This document shows positions 10,501-21,164 of a DNA stretch of 46,475 nt, one piece after another. The notes beneath the pieces were generated by a model that was not told the DNA's origin, did no database searches, and saw nothing but the letters and a program-made list of their open reading frames with translations. The DNA comes from Micractinium sp. NFX-FRZ (taxonomy: Eukaryota > Chlorophyta > Trebouxiophyceae > Chlorellales > Chlorellaceae). A program made the position numbers and the translations under genes. Positions within the stretch are counted from its first letter, which is position 1; each line of letters starts with the position of its first letter. The DNA lies in the NCBI GenBank assembly GCA_029339195.1, contig JAPTJF010000477.1, forward strand, positions 1 to 46,475, given 5' to 3'.

Positions 10501-12214
10501 GGTGCAGTAGCAGCGGAGAGACACTTCAAGCTTTACCTGTGGCTTGCTGGCTGTGCTGGTTGCCAGAAACCTGGCATGTCCCAGCTGCCAGTGATGCGCT
10601 CCCTCCACCTCTTGTTGCGCCATCTGCCCCTGCCCGTCACGTCGAGCTTGCCGAAACTCCCAAACCCGCAGCTGCTTGCATCAACACATGCTGTGCTGTG
10701 CTGACCAGCTCCACCCCACCCCCACCCACACTTGTCACTGATGTATTTGTTGTACCTGCACCCACAGCTTGCCCTCCAACACAAAATCTGGCTGGCCAGC
10801 TCCCGCCCCACCCCACCCACTTGTCGTTGATGTATTCGTTGTACACCACGGTTGCTGCGATGCGCGAGAAGGGGTGCGCCCGCCGCAGGTGCTCCATGAA
10901 AGTCTTCTCAAACTCCTCGCTGTACCTGCGGGGCGCACTCGGGAGGGCGGGAGGGCGGGGACGGGGGGTGGGTGGGGTGACAACAAAAATGTTGGTGGGC
11001 AGCAGAGCAACCGCTGCCTCCTGGATGCAGCTGGACCACAGAAATGGGGCCAAACAGGGGCTGGGGCAGAGTGAATGAACGTGTTGTCCACCTCCCTGCC
11101 TGTTCTCCTCCGGTTGTTCTCAAAAACCGGGTCGCTCCGGGTCAGGGGCAGCAGCTGCAACAGCGCCGGCAAGCCATGGACTGCACCTGGCCACCTCGCC
11201 CGCCCAGCTCACCCCAAGCTGCGCACCCCACAGCCTTGCAACCTGGGCTGCAGCCCTCCGGCGGCCGCATGCCGGAGGGCCCCTCCTCAAGGCGCCCCAC
11301 AGTTCCGCCCAAGGATATGATGGCCGGCATTGTTCACCTGGCCACACACACACACCTTTGTGCCCTGCCTCTACAAACCGAGCTCCATGGTGTGCCCCTG
11401 CCCCGTGCTAACCATGCCCTGCCCTTGCATTGCACCCCAGCCCCGCACCCATCTTAAACACACTCTCACACCCGTCCAACTCACAGCCCTTCAGTAGCAG
11501 CAGCAGCAGCAGCACCTACCCCTCAATAATGCGCTCCGGGTTCTGCCCAAAAATCTCCATTTGCCGCTTGTGCCCCTCCGAGCTGAGGTGGCACTTGAAC
11601 CCGTTCTCGTCCCGGCACTGCTTCTGGCACATCTGCGTTGGCGTGAGCCGGTGGGGCGGGGGCAGGGGAGTGGTGGTGCAAAAGCAGGGGTGGCGGAGCC
11701 GACACAGGCAGGGAGGAGATGAGCTGCCAGGAAGGCAGCACATGCGACAGGGCAGCAGTCTGCAGTGCGCGGCACCGGCACACCACACAGGATGGCCAGA
11801 GAACCTGTGCTACATTGACCGCAGCAGCGGCAGCCTGCGCCGCCCTGCTTGGCAGAACCCACCTGGCAGAACCACCGCAGCTTCTGCAGGCCCTTGGCCT
11901 TGATGCGGTTGCCAATCGCCTTCGGCGTCAAAAAGTCTGCAGCGTAGCAAAGGCAGGCAGGAGCCGGGTATGCAAAGATGGGCAAGGCAACGGCAACCAA
12001 GCAAGCAGCAGCGAGCGGCGGCACTGCAGGCGGCGGCGCGGCGGCGACACTGGCGGCGGCCGGCGACCTGGGCAGCTTTTGCAACCCTCGACGCGTGGCG
12101 TGTAGTCATATTAGGCTTCTGGCCTCCGTGATAACGAGTCTGCATGACCTGAAACAGCGCGCAGCCCCCAGCCCGGCGTCGGGGCGCCCGCCCCAGCGCA
12201 CCGTTCTTGCCCAT
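7519..12214 (-). CDS. KIN17: KIN17 DNA/RNA-binding protein
   Basis: Eleven exons: 12214-12202, 11936-11863, 11632-11520, 10925-10821, 10321-10183, 9751-9674, 9396-9088, 8800-8702, 8496-8386, 7985-7866 and 7611-7519, giving 417 residues (human about 393). KIN17 proteins are nuclear zinc-finger proteins tied to DNA damage response, replication and mRNA processing. The start MGKNDFLTPKAIGNRIKAKG is the family signature. C28, C31, H44 and H50 form the zinc finger, and a winged-helix domain (YHVHMNSTKWYTLTEF near 102-117) follows. The middle is a charged helical stretch plus a Gly/Ala-rich insert (about 190-265). The C-terminus has the KOW-like double domain (HWLAPGIVVK, VLNGPYRGSRGTLLGID). The first exon has only 13 coding bases. 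Several introns contain diverged copies of nearby exon pieces, listed separately. Confidence 0.92.
7774..7823. repeat. 17-bp tandem repeat in KIN17 intron 10
   Basis: The unit CCAACAAACAAGTGCTT occurs twice in full (7774-7790, 7791-7807) and a third time lacking only its last base (7808-7823). It lies between exons 10 and 11. It is a local slippage-type duplication and has no coding sense. Confidence 0.85.
8106..8153 (-). pseudogene. Diverged duplicate of the 5' part of KIN17 exon 10
   Basis: Within intron 9, a CAG acceptor-like border is followed by codons for VGQDEPKTVLPQPNAS, aligning residue for residue with the true exon 10 start VDQDELETVVPQPGGS. The first 39 bases differ at 7 positions; similarity then fades. 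The lysine-rich change and loss of the rest of the exon argue against use as a real exon. It is best read as a decayed exon-fragment duplication. Confidence 0.65.
10110..10170 (-). pseudogene. Interrupted duplicate of part of KIN17 exon 5
   Basis: Intron 5 carries a copy of the exon 5 stretch at 10210-10249. 18 of the first 20 + strand bases agree (GACGAACCAGACCTTGGGCG here), and CCACCTTGCACAGC is identical at the other end. About 25 bases, containing the palindrome GTACAAGCTGTAC, are inserted between these blocks in place of the exon's TCTC-T. The copy is out of frame and is not a usable exon. Confidence 0.65.
10732..10755 (-). other. Candidate 24-bp microexon duplicated from KIN17 exon 4
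   Basis: A sequence encoding YNKYISDK repeats the end of exon 4 (YNEYINDK) about 90 bases downstream. It is bordered by GGTGCAG on the 5' side and GTGTGG on the 3' side, both good splice sites. Its 24 bases keep phase exactly (G, seven codons, two bases), so inclusion would add eight residues without a frameshift. Against use: the intron before it would be only 65 bases, shorter than any other in the window. Known KIN17 proteins do not obviously have this repeat. Confidence 0.4.
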
Positions 12215-13477
12215 ATCTTTGATACTCTAGAAGTCCCAGCCGCAGGGCAAACGGATCGCTTTGGTTGTCGCGAGACTTGCGTTGCTCAGAAGCTCCGAGA
12301 CTTGCCGCTGCTGGCTGCAGCACACCAAGCAGCCGGAAAAGCGATCTGCTGAAAGCAGAATGAACATGACACAGCGGTAGAGCAAGCCCGGGGGCAGGGA
12401 GCACCGGCGCCAGGTGCCGCCAGCCAGTCACTGCCGCGGCATGCCGCCAATTGCATTCCTGCCTGGACTCGGAGAGTGTGCGCGCACTTGCTGGGTTTAC
12501 ATGCAGAGTGGTGGGGTTGTCTCCTCAAAACTTTGGCGCATGAATGGTGTGACTCTGCCGAAGGAACCAAAAGAGGGGGGCGGGCTCAACAAGCAAAACC
12601 AAGGTGGTGACGGGAGGAAAACGGTAGGGCGCAGCCGCTGCGCCGCCTTGCGTTAAATAGCGCAAGGGCACACAGGGCGGGGAGGACCACGAGGAAGGGC
12701 GTGTGTGCAGAATGAAAAACTCGGCTAGCCGTACGTGGCTAAGAGTCAGTCCGTTTTGTCAGGCAGAGGAGGGAGGAGGGGATGGGGCGGGAGGGAAGCA
12801 ATCGGTCACCAGAAGGGGGCAGAGGGGGAGGCAGAGACGCGCCGAAAGAGTGGTTGGGGGAGCTGGGGGTCGGGGGCGGAGGGTGTGGCGAGGTACTGTA
12901 CAGGCACGAGGTGGAAGTAGAGCCAGGAAGCCAGGAAGGGGGAGAGAGAGGGAGGGGAGGACCGTTTGAAAACCCGTTGAAACTAGCATCAAATGAACTA
13001 GTATCCAGGCCAGAATGAGATGAGATGCGAGTTAGTAATTAGTACGCCGATGGCAGGGGGGAGGGGGATAGCAGTACATTGGCACATGAGGGGCCGCAGG
13101 GTAGGGGTGCATTCGGTTGGGCTGTGTGGTTGGCCGGTCGACAGGCAAGGGGTTGGGGTTATCGAATCAGTCCATGAGTTCATTTCCCCCTGCTTCAGGT
13201 GGGTCTCAGAGAGGGGAGAAGGGGAATGGATTGGAGGGGTGCGGGGCCATGTTGCGGACGGTTCAGTCTTGGTGGGGAGGAGCGGGGTTGTTGCTTTGTT
13301 GCTTTGCTTTGGTGGAATGCCAGCAGTGCAGCTCAGTAGTGGGGCCACAGCAGCGCCCTCGCCCGGAGAGGTCGCACCCGCAGGCCTCTCGGCCGTTCGA
13401 GAAGCAGCGGGGCACGGCTCGCCTGGCGCCCTCAGTCAAGGTGCAGCGCCTGGAGGGCTTGGTTGGGTGCCTCGCCT
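12215..13477. other. Intergenic region between KIN17 and the CBM20 gene
   Basis: These 1.26 kb hold the KIN17 promoter (right after 12214) and the 3' UTR of the CBM20 gene. Purine-rich stretches near 12770-12970 are noticeable. TTACA at 12497-12501 would be a minus-strand TGTAA signal, but it lies nearly 1 kb from the CBM20 stop. The open frames here look unlike proteins, and no RNA gene was seen. Confidence 0.45.
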
Positions 13478-16400
13478 TTAGCCCAGCAGGCTGGCCCACT
13501 TCTTGGACTTGCCGTTGCTGGAGGCAGACTTGGGGGAGGAGCCAGAGGTGGCAATGGCGCCGGCGGTGGCCAGCACCTTGCCATGCTCCTCCTGCAGGCG
13601 AGGAAGCCGCGGGGGGCAGGGGAGGGGGAGGAGGGTCAGCACAGCTGCTGTGCGGGGCAGGCAGGTGTGGCAGGGTCGGCTCCCAGCGAGGCCCAGCACA
13701 GCGTGCCTGCACGGTCCAATCGAGCAGCCCCCTTGCGCGCCACCCCTCCCCCTCCCAGCCCCACCCAGGCACCACAGGTTGCGCACCTGCTTCTTGTTGG
13801 GTGCAGCAGCAGGGTCCAGCACGGCGGTGCCTGCGCCCCACTCCACCCGTACCGCCAGGTTGGAGGAGGTGGTGGAGTCGGGGATGAGCAGCACGTGGTT
13901 GGGGCCGCTCTCCCACTCGCTGGCGCCGCTGGACACCTTGACGGCCTGGAGGGGGCGGCGACGTGGGGGGGAAGGGAGGGAGGGAGGGCAGGGTAAGTGA
14001 TGAGCTTGGAGGCAGCGGGGACGCGGGGGGCTGGCGCACGGATGGCACCGTCTCCTCTGCTCCTCTGTCGTGCGAAGCAGGCAGCGGGGGCGTCACCGCT
14101 GTCCCAACGGCCACCCCCTGACGGGGCCACAACCTCGGCGTCTCCACGTAGAAAGCATGGCCCCATCCCCCCAGACCCGCCTCACCTTGAACTCGATGGC
14201 GGTGCTGATGGGCAGGGGCACCTCCGCCACCCACACGTGGCCGTCGCTCCAGGTCATGGTCAGGCCGCGCGCCTCGTCCCAAGCGCCCAGCGCGGGGTGT
14301 GATCCCACAAGCTGCGGGCAGGCAGGCAGGCAGGGAGGGGGAGCGGGCCGTAGTGCTGGTTAGTGAGGGTCGGTAAGCGGGGGTGATGGACCTGACGGTG
14401 TGGACCAGTGCGCCGCTCGGGGCCCCGCTGTGGTTCACTGCAGCAGCATCCGAGCAGCAGGCGGGCGCCTGGCTCTCGCCTCCCAGCCCGCCACAGCACG
14501 TAAATGCCACCCAGGGCGCAACCCTGCTTCCCTGCACAGCAAACACCCCGGGCCCTGCCATCCCCCTGCCCTGCTCGGCAAGCATCCCACGGCCCGCCCC
14601 TCACCTTGAGGCTCTGCCCGAAGGGCAGCTCCATCTGCAGGGTGAACTTAGCGCGCACAGCGCGGCCGCTGCTGCCCAGGGCCTTGGCCGCCGCCGCCAC
14701 GTCGTACTTGCCGTTGAGGCTGTTGAAGCTGGAGCCGTTGCTGCTGCTGCTGCTGCTGCTGGAGCTGCTGCCAGCGCTGGTGGGGATCTTGTTGGAGGAG
14801 CCGGAGGTGAAGGGGGAGGAGGAGGTGGAGGAGCTGGCGCCGTTGCTGCTGGACGCGCGGGCGGCGGCCGCTGCCTGGCCGGTCAGGATCTCGTTCAGGG
14901 TGGGGCGCTTGGGCACAGGCACCTTGACCTGCGGGAGGAGGGACATGCGGGGTTGGAGGGGCGCGGGAGTGAGCGGCTGTGGCTGCCGGGGCCGCATGTG
15001 CTCCGCCGTACGCTTACGCCCCTCACTGACATCGCCCCTCGCACGCCATGCCTCCCAACAGCTGGCAGGAAAGGAGAGGAGGGCATGCAGGCATGCAGGG
15101 TGGCTCACATCCTCCAGCTTCTTCTTCAGTGTGGCGGCCTCCGTCTTGGCCGAGTTCATGCGCTGCTCCATGCCAGACACCTCCGACTCCAGCAGCAGGA
15201 TGGTCTCACGCAGCGTGTCGCCTGCGGGTGGGGGGGCACGGTGTGGGAGGGGGGCGGGAGGCAGGAGGTTAGGTCCGGGTGAAGTGAAGTGTAGGGCAGG
15301 GCAGGGCAAGGCACGGCAGTGCAAGTGCGCAGGGGGAGCTCATGCCATTGCCCTGGGCCTCTGCAGTGCTCAACCGCTCAGCATACGCGCCTCAGCAGAG
15401 CCCAACACGGCAGAGGCCAACACGGCAGAGGCCAACACGGCAGCGCCTAGGCACTCACGCTGGGAGCGCTCCTGGTCCAGCTGCGCGGTCAGCTTGGTCA
15501 CGGTGGTCTGCACGGGGTGTGAGGTCGACAGCCATTGTGTGAGCCACACATGTCAGTGGGCAGCCTGGCAGGCTGGCGGGCAGGGCAGGAATTCAGCGGG
15601 CAGGCTCAGCCCAGCTTGCCGGGGGCCCACACTGCGCTGGACCGCGACATGTTCCTGCGCCCTGCCTCACCTGCATCGAGTTGAGCTCGCGCTTCAGGCT
15701 CTCGCTCTCCCGCTTCAGCTGCTCGCTGTCCAGGCGCGCCTGCTCCACGGCGCGCAGGATCTCGTCCTTGCCCTCCACCTTGCTCCAGTCAATCTGCGGG
15801 TGAAGGCAGGGTGGAGGGGGGAAGTGTATTGTTGGGCATGGCGTGGGGGGTTGCGGAGGGAGGACGAGGGCAGGCAGGCTGGCTGGCTGGCACACAGGCA
15901 CAGGCTTGCGCCCGGCCACCTGCTGCTCAATCGATATTTGTGCAGCCAGCACACGAGGCAGCGCAGGGCCGAAAGCGGCAGGCCCTCCAGCTGCCACCGC
16001 TCCTGCCCACCCGCCGACCACCCACCTCGTCAGTGGGTCCCGACTTCTTGGCCAGCGCCACAATGGCGGCCAGGCCCCAGCCGGAGGCGGCGGCGATGCC
16101 CAGGGGGGACTGCAGGGGCACACAGCAGCATGGCACAGCGAGGGAGGTGAGGGTGCAGCTTCACAAGTGAAGCACACAAGCTTGCGACCTGGGGCTGCCA
16201 GCTGGCATCCCTACGCAGGCTGTGCATGTGCCCTGCCCCTGGAAGCATATCTCGCCAGCCAGCCATGCACGGCTGAGCATACAGCAGCCCCGCAGGCCAA
16301 AAGTGTGGAGCCCCAGCGCCGGCGCACCTGCAGCGTCTTGAGGCCCGCCTGGCCACGCAGCGCCAGCTCAGCGGAGCGTGCCGCAGCGGCCGCCTCGGCC

Positions 16401-17619
16401 GCCTCCTTCTTGGCAGACTCTGCCGACTGCTTGGCGGCCACCAGCAGGCCCTTCTCCTTCTCAACCTCCTTCTGCGGAACGTGAGGCATTATCGGGGGCA
16501 GCAATTGAGGGGGCAGTTCTGATACGTGTGTGTGGCCTCCAGTGGGCGGCGCAAACGGGGCAGGATCGGGGTAGGATTTGGGGGACAGCTTGCTAGCATG
16601 GACCTCATTTCGAGAGCACAGGAAAAATGGAAGGGGAGGGCAAGATGTATGGGGCAGGCTGGGCGGCGGGGCGCAGGCCGAGGCAGCCAGAGTGGGAGCC
16701 CCGCACGGCCGCCCCCCAGCACCAGCACTGCTGCCCAAGTACTTTGCACGTGGCTCCCAGCCCAGCCCAGCCCCGACCCTCCCTTGCACTTCCCAGTCCC
16801 TTCCCAGTCCCCCTTCCCCCCAGTCCCCCGCCGCACCTGGGAGGAGTCGAGCTGCGCCTTTGCCGAGCGCAGCTCCATCTGCAGCTGCAGCATGGCGGCG
16901 TGCTCGGCGGCCACGCGCTTCTGCAGCTCGTCCACGCTCTTCACCGCCGCCGCGCGCGACGTCTCCAGCTCCGCCACAAACTGCTTCAGGTTCTCGGCAT
17001 TCTTCTTCTGCAGGTCGTCCACGCTCTTGATGGCGGTGGTCTGAGAGGAGGCGAGGTCGGAGGCCAGGCGGGACAGTTCGGCGGCGTTGCGCTTCTCAAG
17101 CTCCGCCTGCATCTGCTCCGCTGACCTGGCGCTGGTGGGCTCCACGGTGGGCGCCTTGGGCGCGGCGGAAGTGGAGGAGGCAGCCGAGGAGGTGGCGTCG
17201 GCGGCAGAGGCAGCGCCGGCGTTCAGGACCTGCAGGAGGGGGTGGTGGTGGGCGGCAGGCGCGGGGATGGGCGGCATCAGTGTGACTGCGGGATGCGCGA
17301 TGGGCCAGGGTTCTTGGCGCCAGGCGCGGGCGCCCCCCGGCGCGTAACCACCCCAGGAAACGTTTCGATCACAGGCGGCCCCAGCAAGCGCCAGCGACCG
17401 CACCAGAGCCGAAGTAGCGAGGCCCGTGAACAGCATGGCCGCCCTGTCGCGCAGGGACGCTTTGGGCTCGAGATCGCCAGCCATGTCGCCTTGAGCGGCC
17501 GACACGCGCACGGTGCGGGCCTTGGGGGCCCTCGGCAGCGCGGAGCGCGCTGCATGTGCGCCATGTGGGCCGGCGAGGCGCCGGGCCTGAGTGGGGGAGG
17601 CTGCAGCGGCTGCCTGCAT
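13478..17619 (-). CDS. Plastid coiled-coil protein with C-terminal CBM20 starch-binding domain
   Basis: Eleven exons: 17619-17404, 17229-16837, 16471-16328, 16109-16026, 15793-15671, 15507-15459, 15221-15109, 14928-14605, 14311-14186, 13945-13787 and 13591-13478, giving 614 residues. The N-terminus is Ala/Arg-rich and acid-free to about residue 44, a chloroplast transit peptide. A hydrophobic stretch follows (about 61-82, ending near AASA), which could be a thylakoid-type second signal. Residues 95-250 and 285-374 are heptad-rich coiled coil, split by a Gly/Ala-rich hydrophobic segment (252-271). After a Ser-rich linker (400-445), a CBM20 fold spans about 464-560 with W493, W503, W509 and W535 as candidate sugar-binding aromatics. 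Inferred role: binding or shaping plastid starch. The donor of exon 1 is the least certain splice. Confidence 0.82.
15395..15439. repeat. 15-bp tandem repeat in a CBM20-gene intron
   Basis: Three copies of GCAGAGGCCAACACG (the first with one change) lie head to tail in the intron between exons 6 and 7, directly upstream on the + strand of the exon 6 donor. It is a short local duplication. Confidence 0.85.
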
Positions 17620-18409
17620 CGTTTCGATGTTCGCACCACGTATCAGGTGCGGAAAAGCAGCGCGGGAGCGGCTTGGGAGGGAGGTTGTAGGGTGCTCGAA
17701 CCTCACACAGAGTGCTGGGCTCCCTCAGCACGCGGTGCAGATATGGCCCTCCTGTGCGTTTCGCGGGCTACTCTGCGTCCATGTAGGTTGTGGAGGCATG
17801 AATAAATGGTGCTGCAAGCGGGGGCCTGGTGTCTGCGCTTCCTGACCCCCTGGGTGCAGGCGGGCTCACGCCCGGCGCCCAGCGGCAGTGCGGTGCTTCA
17901 GCCTGCATTCTTGCCGGCAATGCAGACTCTCCATCTTGAACATCGAGTTGGTTACACGTGGAAGTCATGCAACCTGTCGTCTGTCAATACACAAGCTAAC
18001 TGAGGGTCATGCAGAGCACCACCCGGTCGGCCTGCCGATGCCCGGCAGCCACACACAGCCGGCGCCCTGCCTGCCGCCGCCTCGCATATCTTTGTGGCGA
18101 CTCCTGCCTCACACACACACTGCAATGTACATGTTACAAAATCAATGCTTATCTGCCTTGTCACTGTGCCTGCATGTCAGTTTGTGCATGTATCATGATG
18201 GGTTGGCTGTCCACGGAATGCTGAAGAACGTATGGTTTGTGGCAGCGGCGGCCAATTTCAGGCCAAGAAGATTTTGTCAGTGCAGCGCGTAGATATATGC
18301 AATGGCTCAGCGGGCGCTCCAGGCAGGTGGCGCACAGTCCGCCTTCCAGCCCCCTTTCTGTTGATGTCCCGTCCCACACCCCAGCAGCGCCCTATCCTAG
18401 CGCTGCGTG
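17620..18409. other. Intergenic region between the CBM20 gene and the four-helix protein gene
   Basis: The stretch contains the CBM20 gene promoter and the 3' UTR of the four-helix membrane protein gene. It is lower in GC than its surroundings around 17900-18350. TTACA motifs at 17952-17956 and 18134-18138 are TGTAA on the minus strand. No coding exon or RNA gene was recognised. Confidence 0.45.
18134..18138 (-). terminator. TGTAA poly(A) signal for the four-helix protein gene
   Basis: Minus-strand TGTAA lies about 272 bases past the stop codon at 18410-18412. A second copy sits further on at 17952-17956, so the exact mRNA end is open. Confidence 0.45.
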
Positions 18410-19993
18410 TCACACTGCGTAGTAGGAGCCGGCAGGCGCCTTGCCCTTGTCCTTGCACGCATCCTGGGAGGTGGGGGCCGTGTGCACCGCTGTCACCAGG
18501 CTGTCCACCCCCACCTGCTTGGTGGGCAGGGAGTCCGACACCTGCATGTGGCAGGAGGGCGGGAGTGGGGAGTGCAGGGGAGAGCCGCCTCAGGATGGGT
18601 GTGCCATGGGCCAGCTGGGAGGTGCATATGCACACGGGCACGCTGGCAGCCCCCTGCTTGACACAAAGAGGCCCCGCTCTCTGCCATGCCTCGTGTTCAT
18701 GCCCACAGTTATCCTTGCCTACAGCGGCGCATCACCTACAGCGGCGCATCACCATGCATGCTTGCAATGCCCTCTGGCATGCAGTCACACACCCAATGTG
18801 GCTGAGCCCCAAGCGGCGCCTCACCTGGTGCCTGCATGCGCGGAAGTCAAGGATGGCCAGCACCAGCGCCACCAGCCAGGCTGCAGACCCGATGCACTCT
18901 CCGAAAATGTACAGCGCCTGCAGGGAACGTGGCAGGCAGGCAGGCATGCAGGCAGGGCAGGTGGGCGGGCGGGCGGGCAGCTGCAGGCGGGTGTGTGGCG
19001 AGTGAGGATGCCCACGAGCAGGCAAGCAATCTGGAGGCAGGCAGGTGAGTTGGTGCGTGGTTGTGGGGCAGAAGAGGACGGCACCGCACAGCGCACGAGG
19101 GTGACTGCCCCACACGCGGGCGGACAGGCAGGCAGGCAGGCAGCACCCCTTGCTGACGTCATCCACCACGCTACCCACGGCGCACCTTGGGGCGGGAAGT
19201 CCAGAGCGAAAAGTACTCGAAGATGTCGTTCTCGTGCCAGTCGGCTGCGCCAGGAGGTGCGGGGGGGAGCGGGGAGGGGAAGGGGCAGTGGTGAGGCAGT
19301 GGAGGGTGGAGCCTGTTCTGGCACCCTGTTACTGGCTTTGCTGTGTGTGCGCTGTGCGGTAGGCAGCTTTCCTGCTGACCTGAAGTCAGGCAGCTGCCGG
19401 CATGCATGCGAGCAAGCTGCACCAACAGCAGGCTGCACCGCGCACCAGTTGTGCAAGCCAGCAGGGTGAGGTGCGCCAGGGTGCCGCCCAGCGTCGTCAG
19501 CAGCACAAAAGTGCTGCGGGAGGTGGCGGAGCACGCACAGAAGCGGAACACCTGCGCCAGGAGCGGGGCAACAAAGTGAGGGGTGAGGAGCGGCCAGGGC
19601 GCGGCAGAGTTGCACCACCGCTTGAGCCCGAGCTTCAGCGTGCCGTGGCGCACACAGCATGGCACGGCACGCACCTGCAGGCTGAGCGTGACCAGCGCAT
19701 AAAAGATGGAGATTGCGCTGGCGATGACCAGCACGTAGTTGATCCAGTACTCAAAGATGATGGCTCCATTCACGTTGAGCGCGTCCAGGGTGATCCCCAG
19801 CACCGTGGCCGCCGCAGCCAGCTGCATGGGGAGTGTGGGGCATGTGGGGTGGGTCAGCTGCGAGCGGCAGGGAGGCAGCACGCTGTGATGTGCTCAGAGG
19901 AGGGCAGGTGCGGACAGCCAGCAAGAGGGCAGCGCTCCTCACCGCCACGATGGTGGCCAAGGAGCCAAAAACCTTCAGCTTTGAGCCCGCCAT
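18410..19993 (-). CDS. Small four-helix membrane protein (MARVEL/CASP-like topology)
   Basis: Six exons: 19993-19943, 19821-19675, 19551-19446, 19244-19186, 18917-18825 and 18541-18410, giving 195 residues. Four hydrophobic helices are visible at about 8-32, 44-68, 79-101 and 124-144, with short ends and a polar C-terminal tail rich in Lys and Ser. The loop between helices 3 and 4 holds ADWHENDIFEYFSLW, and Trp/Tyr residues flank helix 2. The topology fits MARVEL or CASP-like proteins of plants and algae, but the conserved Arg of the first CASP helix was not found, so the family is not settled. An in-frame ATG 63 bases upstream is possible; the chosen start gives a compact positive N-terminus (MAGSKLKV). 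The function is unknown. Confidence 0.72.
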
Positions 19994-21164
19994 GTTGATC
20001 TGTGCGCAGATGGGGGGCCTGCAGGGCAGAGCGGGAAGCCAGGGTGCGCAGGTCACCCGTGGCGCCGCCCGCTCGGTGGGGGGCCTGCCGCAGTCTGAAG
20101 GGCGGCGCTGTGTCAGGCGGCGCGCGATTCAGACTAAGATTCGCAATTGCGAGTCAAATTGACGTGCCCTACCCTCAGCAAGGCGCTGGAACGTGGGCTG
20201 GACCCTCGGGGACCGGTGTCGGCCTTTTGGCGGGCTAAACGATGGGCAGAGGTGTTGGGCACCTGGAACCGTGTGGCCAATCGGCGATTATACAAATGAG
20301 AGTAGCCGCCCGCCACCAGAAGACAGGTCGGCCACCTGGCGGCGAGGCGCCTGCAGCTGTGTGAAGCTCCGCGCAAAGTGTGCTGTGCGCGGGAAGGTTA
20401 AATCAGTGCAATTGGGATAATGCTCGAAATAGAATGGGACAAGCCTTCGTTCAAGGATGGCTCCTCCCCTCCAGCTGCCAGCTGGCGGTGGCGTCTTGGC
20501 GGCGGCATTGCAGCATCCTCCAGTACCACCGGCGCTCCTGCTGCTGTCTCAAGATCTAGCTGCCCCAGGACACAACCGTCAGGGTGCCGGCTGCTTCCAA
20601 CCAGCTGGAGTGCCTGCTGGTGATGGGCAGCTGCACGCAGCAGCAGGGCCAGTCCCGGCTGTGGGATGCACTGCGGGTGTAGGCAGACCCGCAGGCGACG
20701 CTGCAGCGCATCATGTTGCCCCAAAGCACTTCTGCCCCTGGCAACAACCTCTAGTGCTGCATGGGCTGGCCACATTGCGCCATCGCCGCCCACAGCTGTG
20801 CTGCACTGTGGCTTCATCTGCCTGACTACAACTCCCTGCAGGATGATCTGTTCTGTGACTTCCAGCGGCCATGGCTGCGTGTGTTCGAATCGTGATGCTT
20901 CCTTCACACAGGGAGCACGGCACGGAGCAGGAAGGAGGAGGAGGGCGTGCATGTGATTGGCAAATAAGTACAGTGGTGGTGGATGGCACAGTGCTGGTGA
21001 TGGTTCAGCGTCAGCAGGGACGCACGAGTGTTGAGTCAACAGGACATGCAGGGAAGAAAGGAGTGTGGCAAATAAGTGGGCGCGGGGATAGAGTGAGTTG
21101 AGTCAGTCGATCAGTCGAATAGAAGTTGCCATGTTGTGTCATGCAGTCCATTAGTCAACAGCAG
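19994..21164. other. Intergenic region between four-helix and coiled-coil genes
   Basis: These 1.17 kb include the promoter of the four-helix protein gene and the 3' UTR of the coiled-coil gene. A stretch on the + strand at 20407-20895 resembles a decayed coding sequence and is listed separately. No TGTAA signal for the coiled-coil gene was found. Confidence 0.45.
20407..20895 (+). pseudogene. Possible decayed protein-coding fragment
   Basis: One + strand frame stays protein-like for about 160 codons but is broken by three TAG stops (20557, 20680, 20752) before a final TGA at 20893. Parts such as RVPAASNQLECLLVMGSC, QGQSRLWDALRV and DPQATLQRIMLPQ read like a folded soluble domain, and LPDYNSLQDDLFCDFQRPWL near the end likewise. 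No frameshift is needed. The family is not recognised, and a chance frame in GC-rich DNA cannot be excluded. The 213-codon frame on the opposite strand is likely its shadow. Confidence 0.3.

Noticed and set aside
14735..14765. GCT-type triplet run resembling a repeat expansion
   Set aside because: It encodes the poly-Ser linker of the CBM20 protein and belongs to a broader Ser-rich segment; no sign of unusual expansion.
20870..20900. GTTCGAATC, a T-loop-like motif
   Set aside because: No acceptor stem, D-arm or anticodon arm can be folded from the flanking bases, so it is not a tRNA.
20398..21039. 213-codon minus-strand frame in the gap after the coiled-coil gene
   Set aside because: Low-pattern composition and overlap with the more protein-like + strand frame; no splice or family support.
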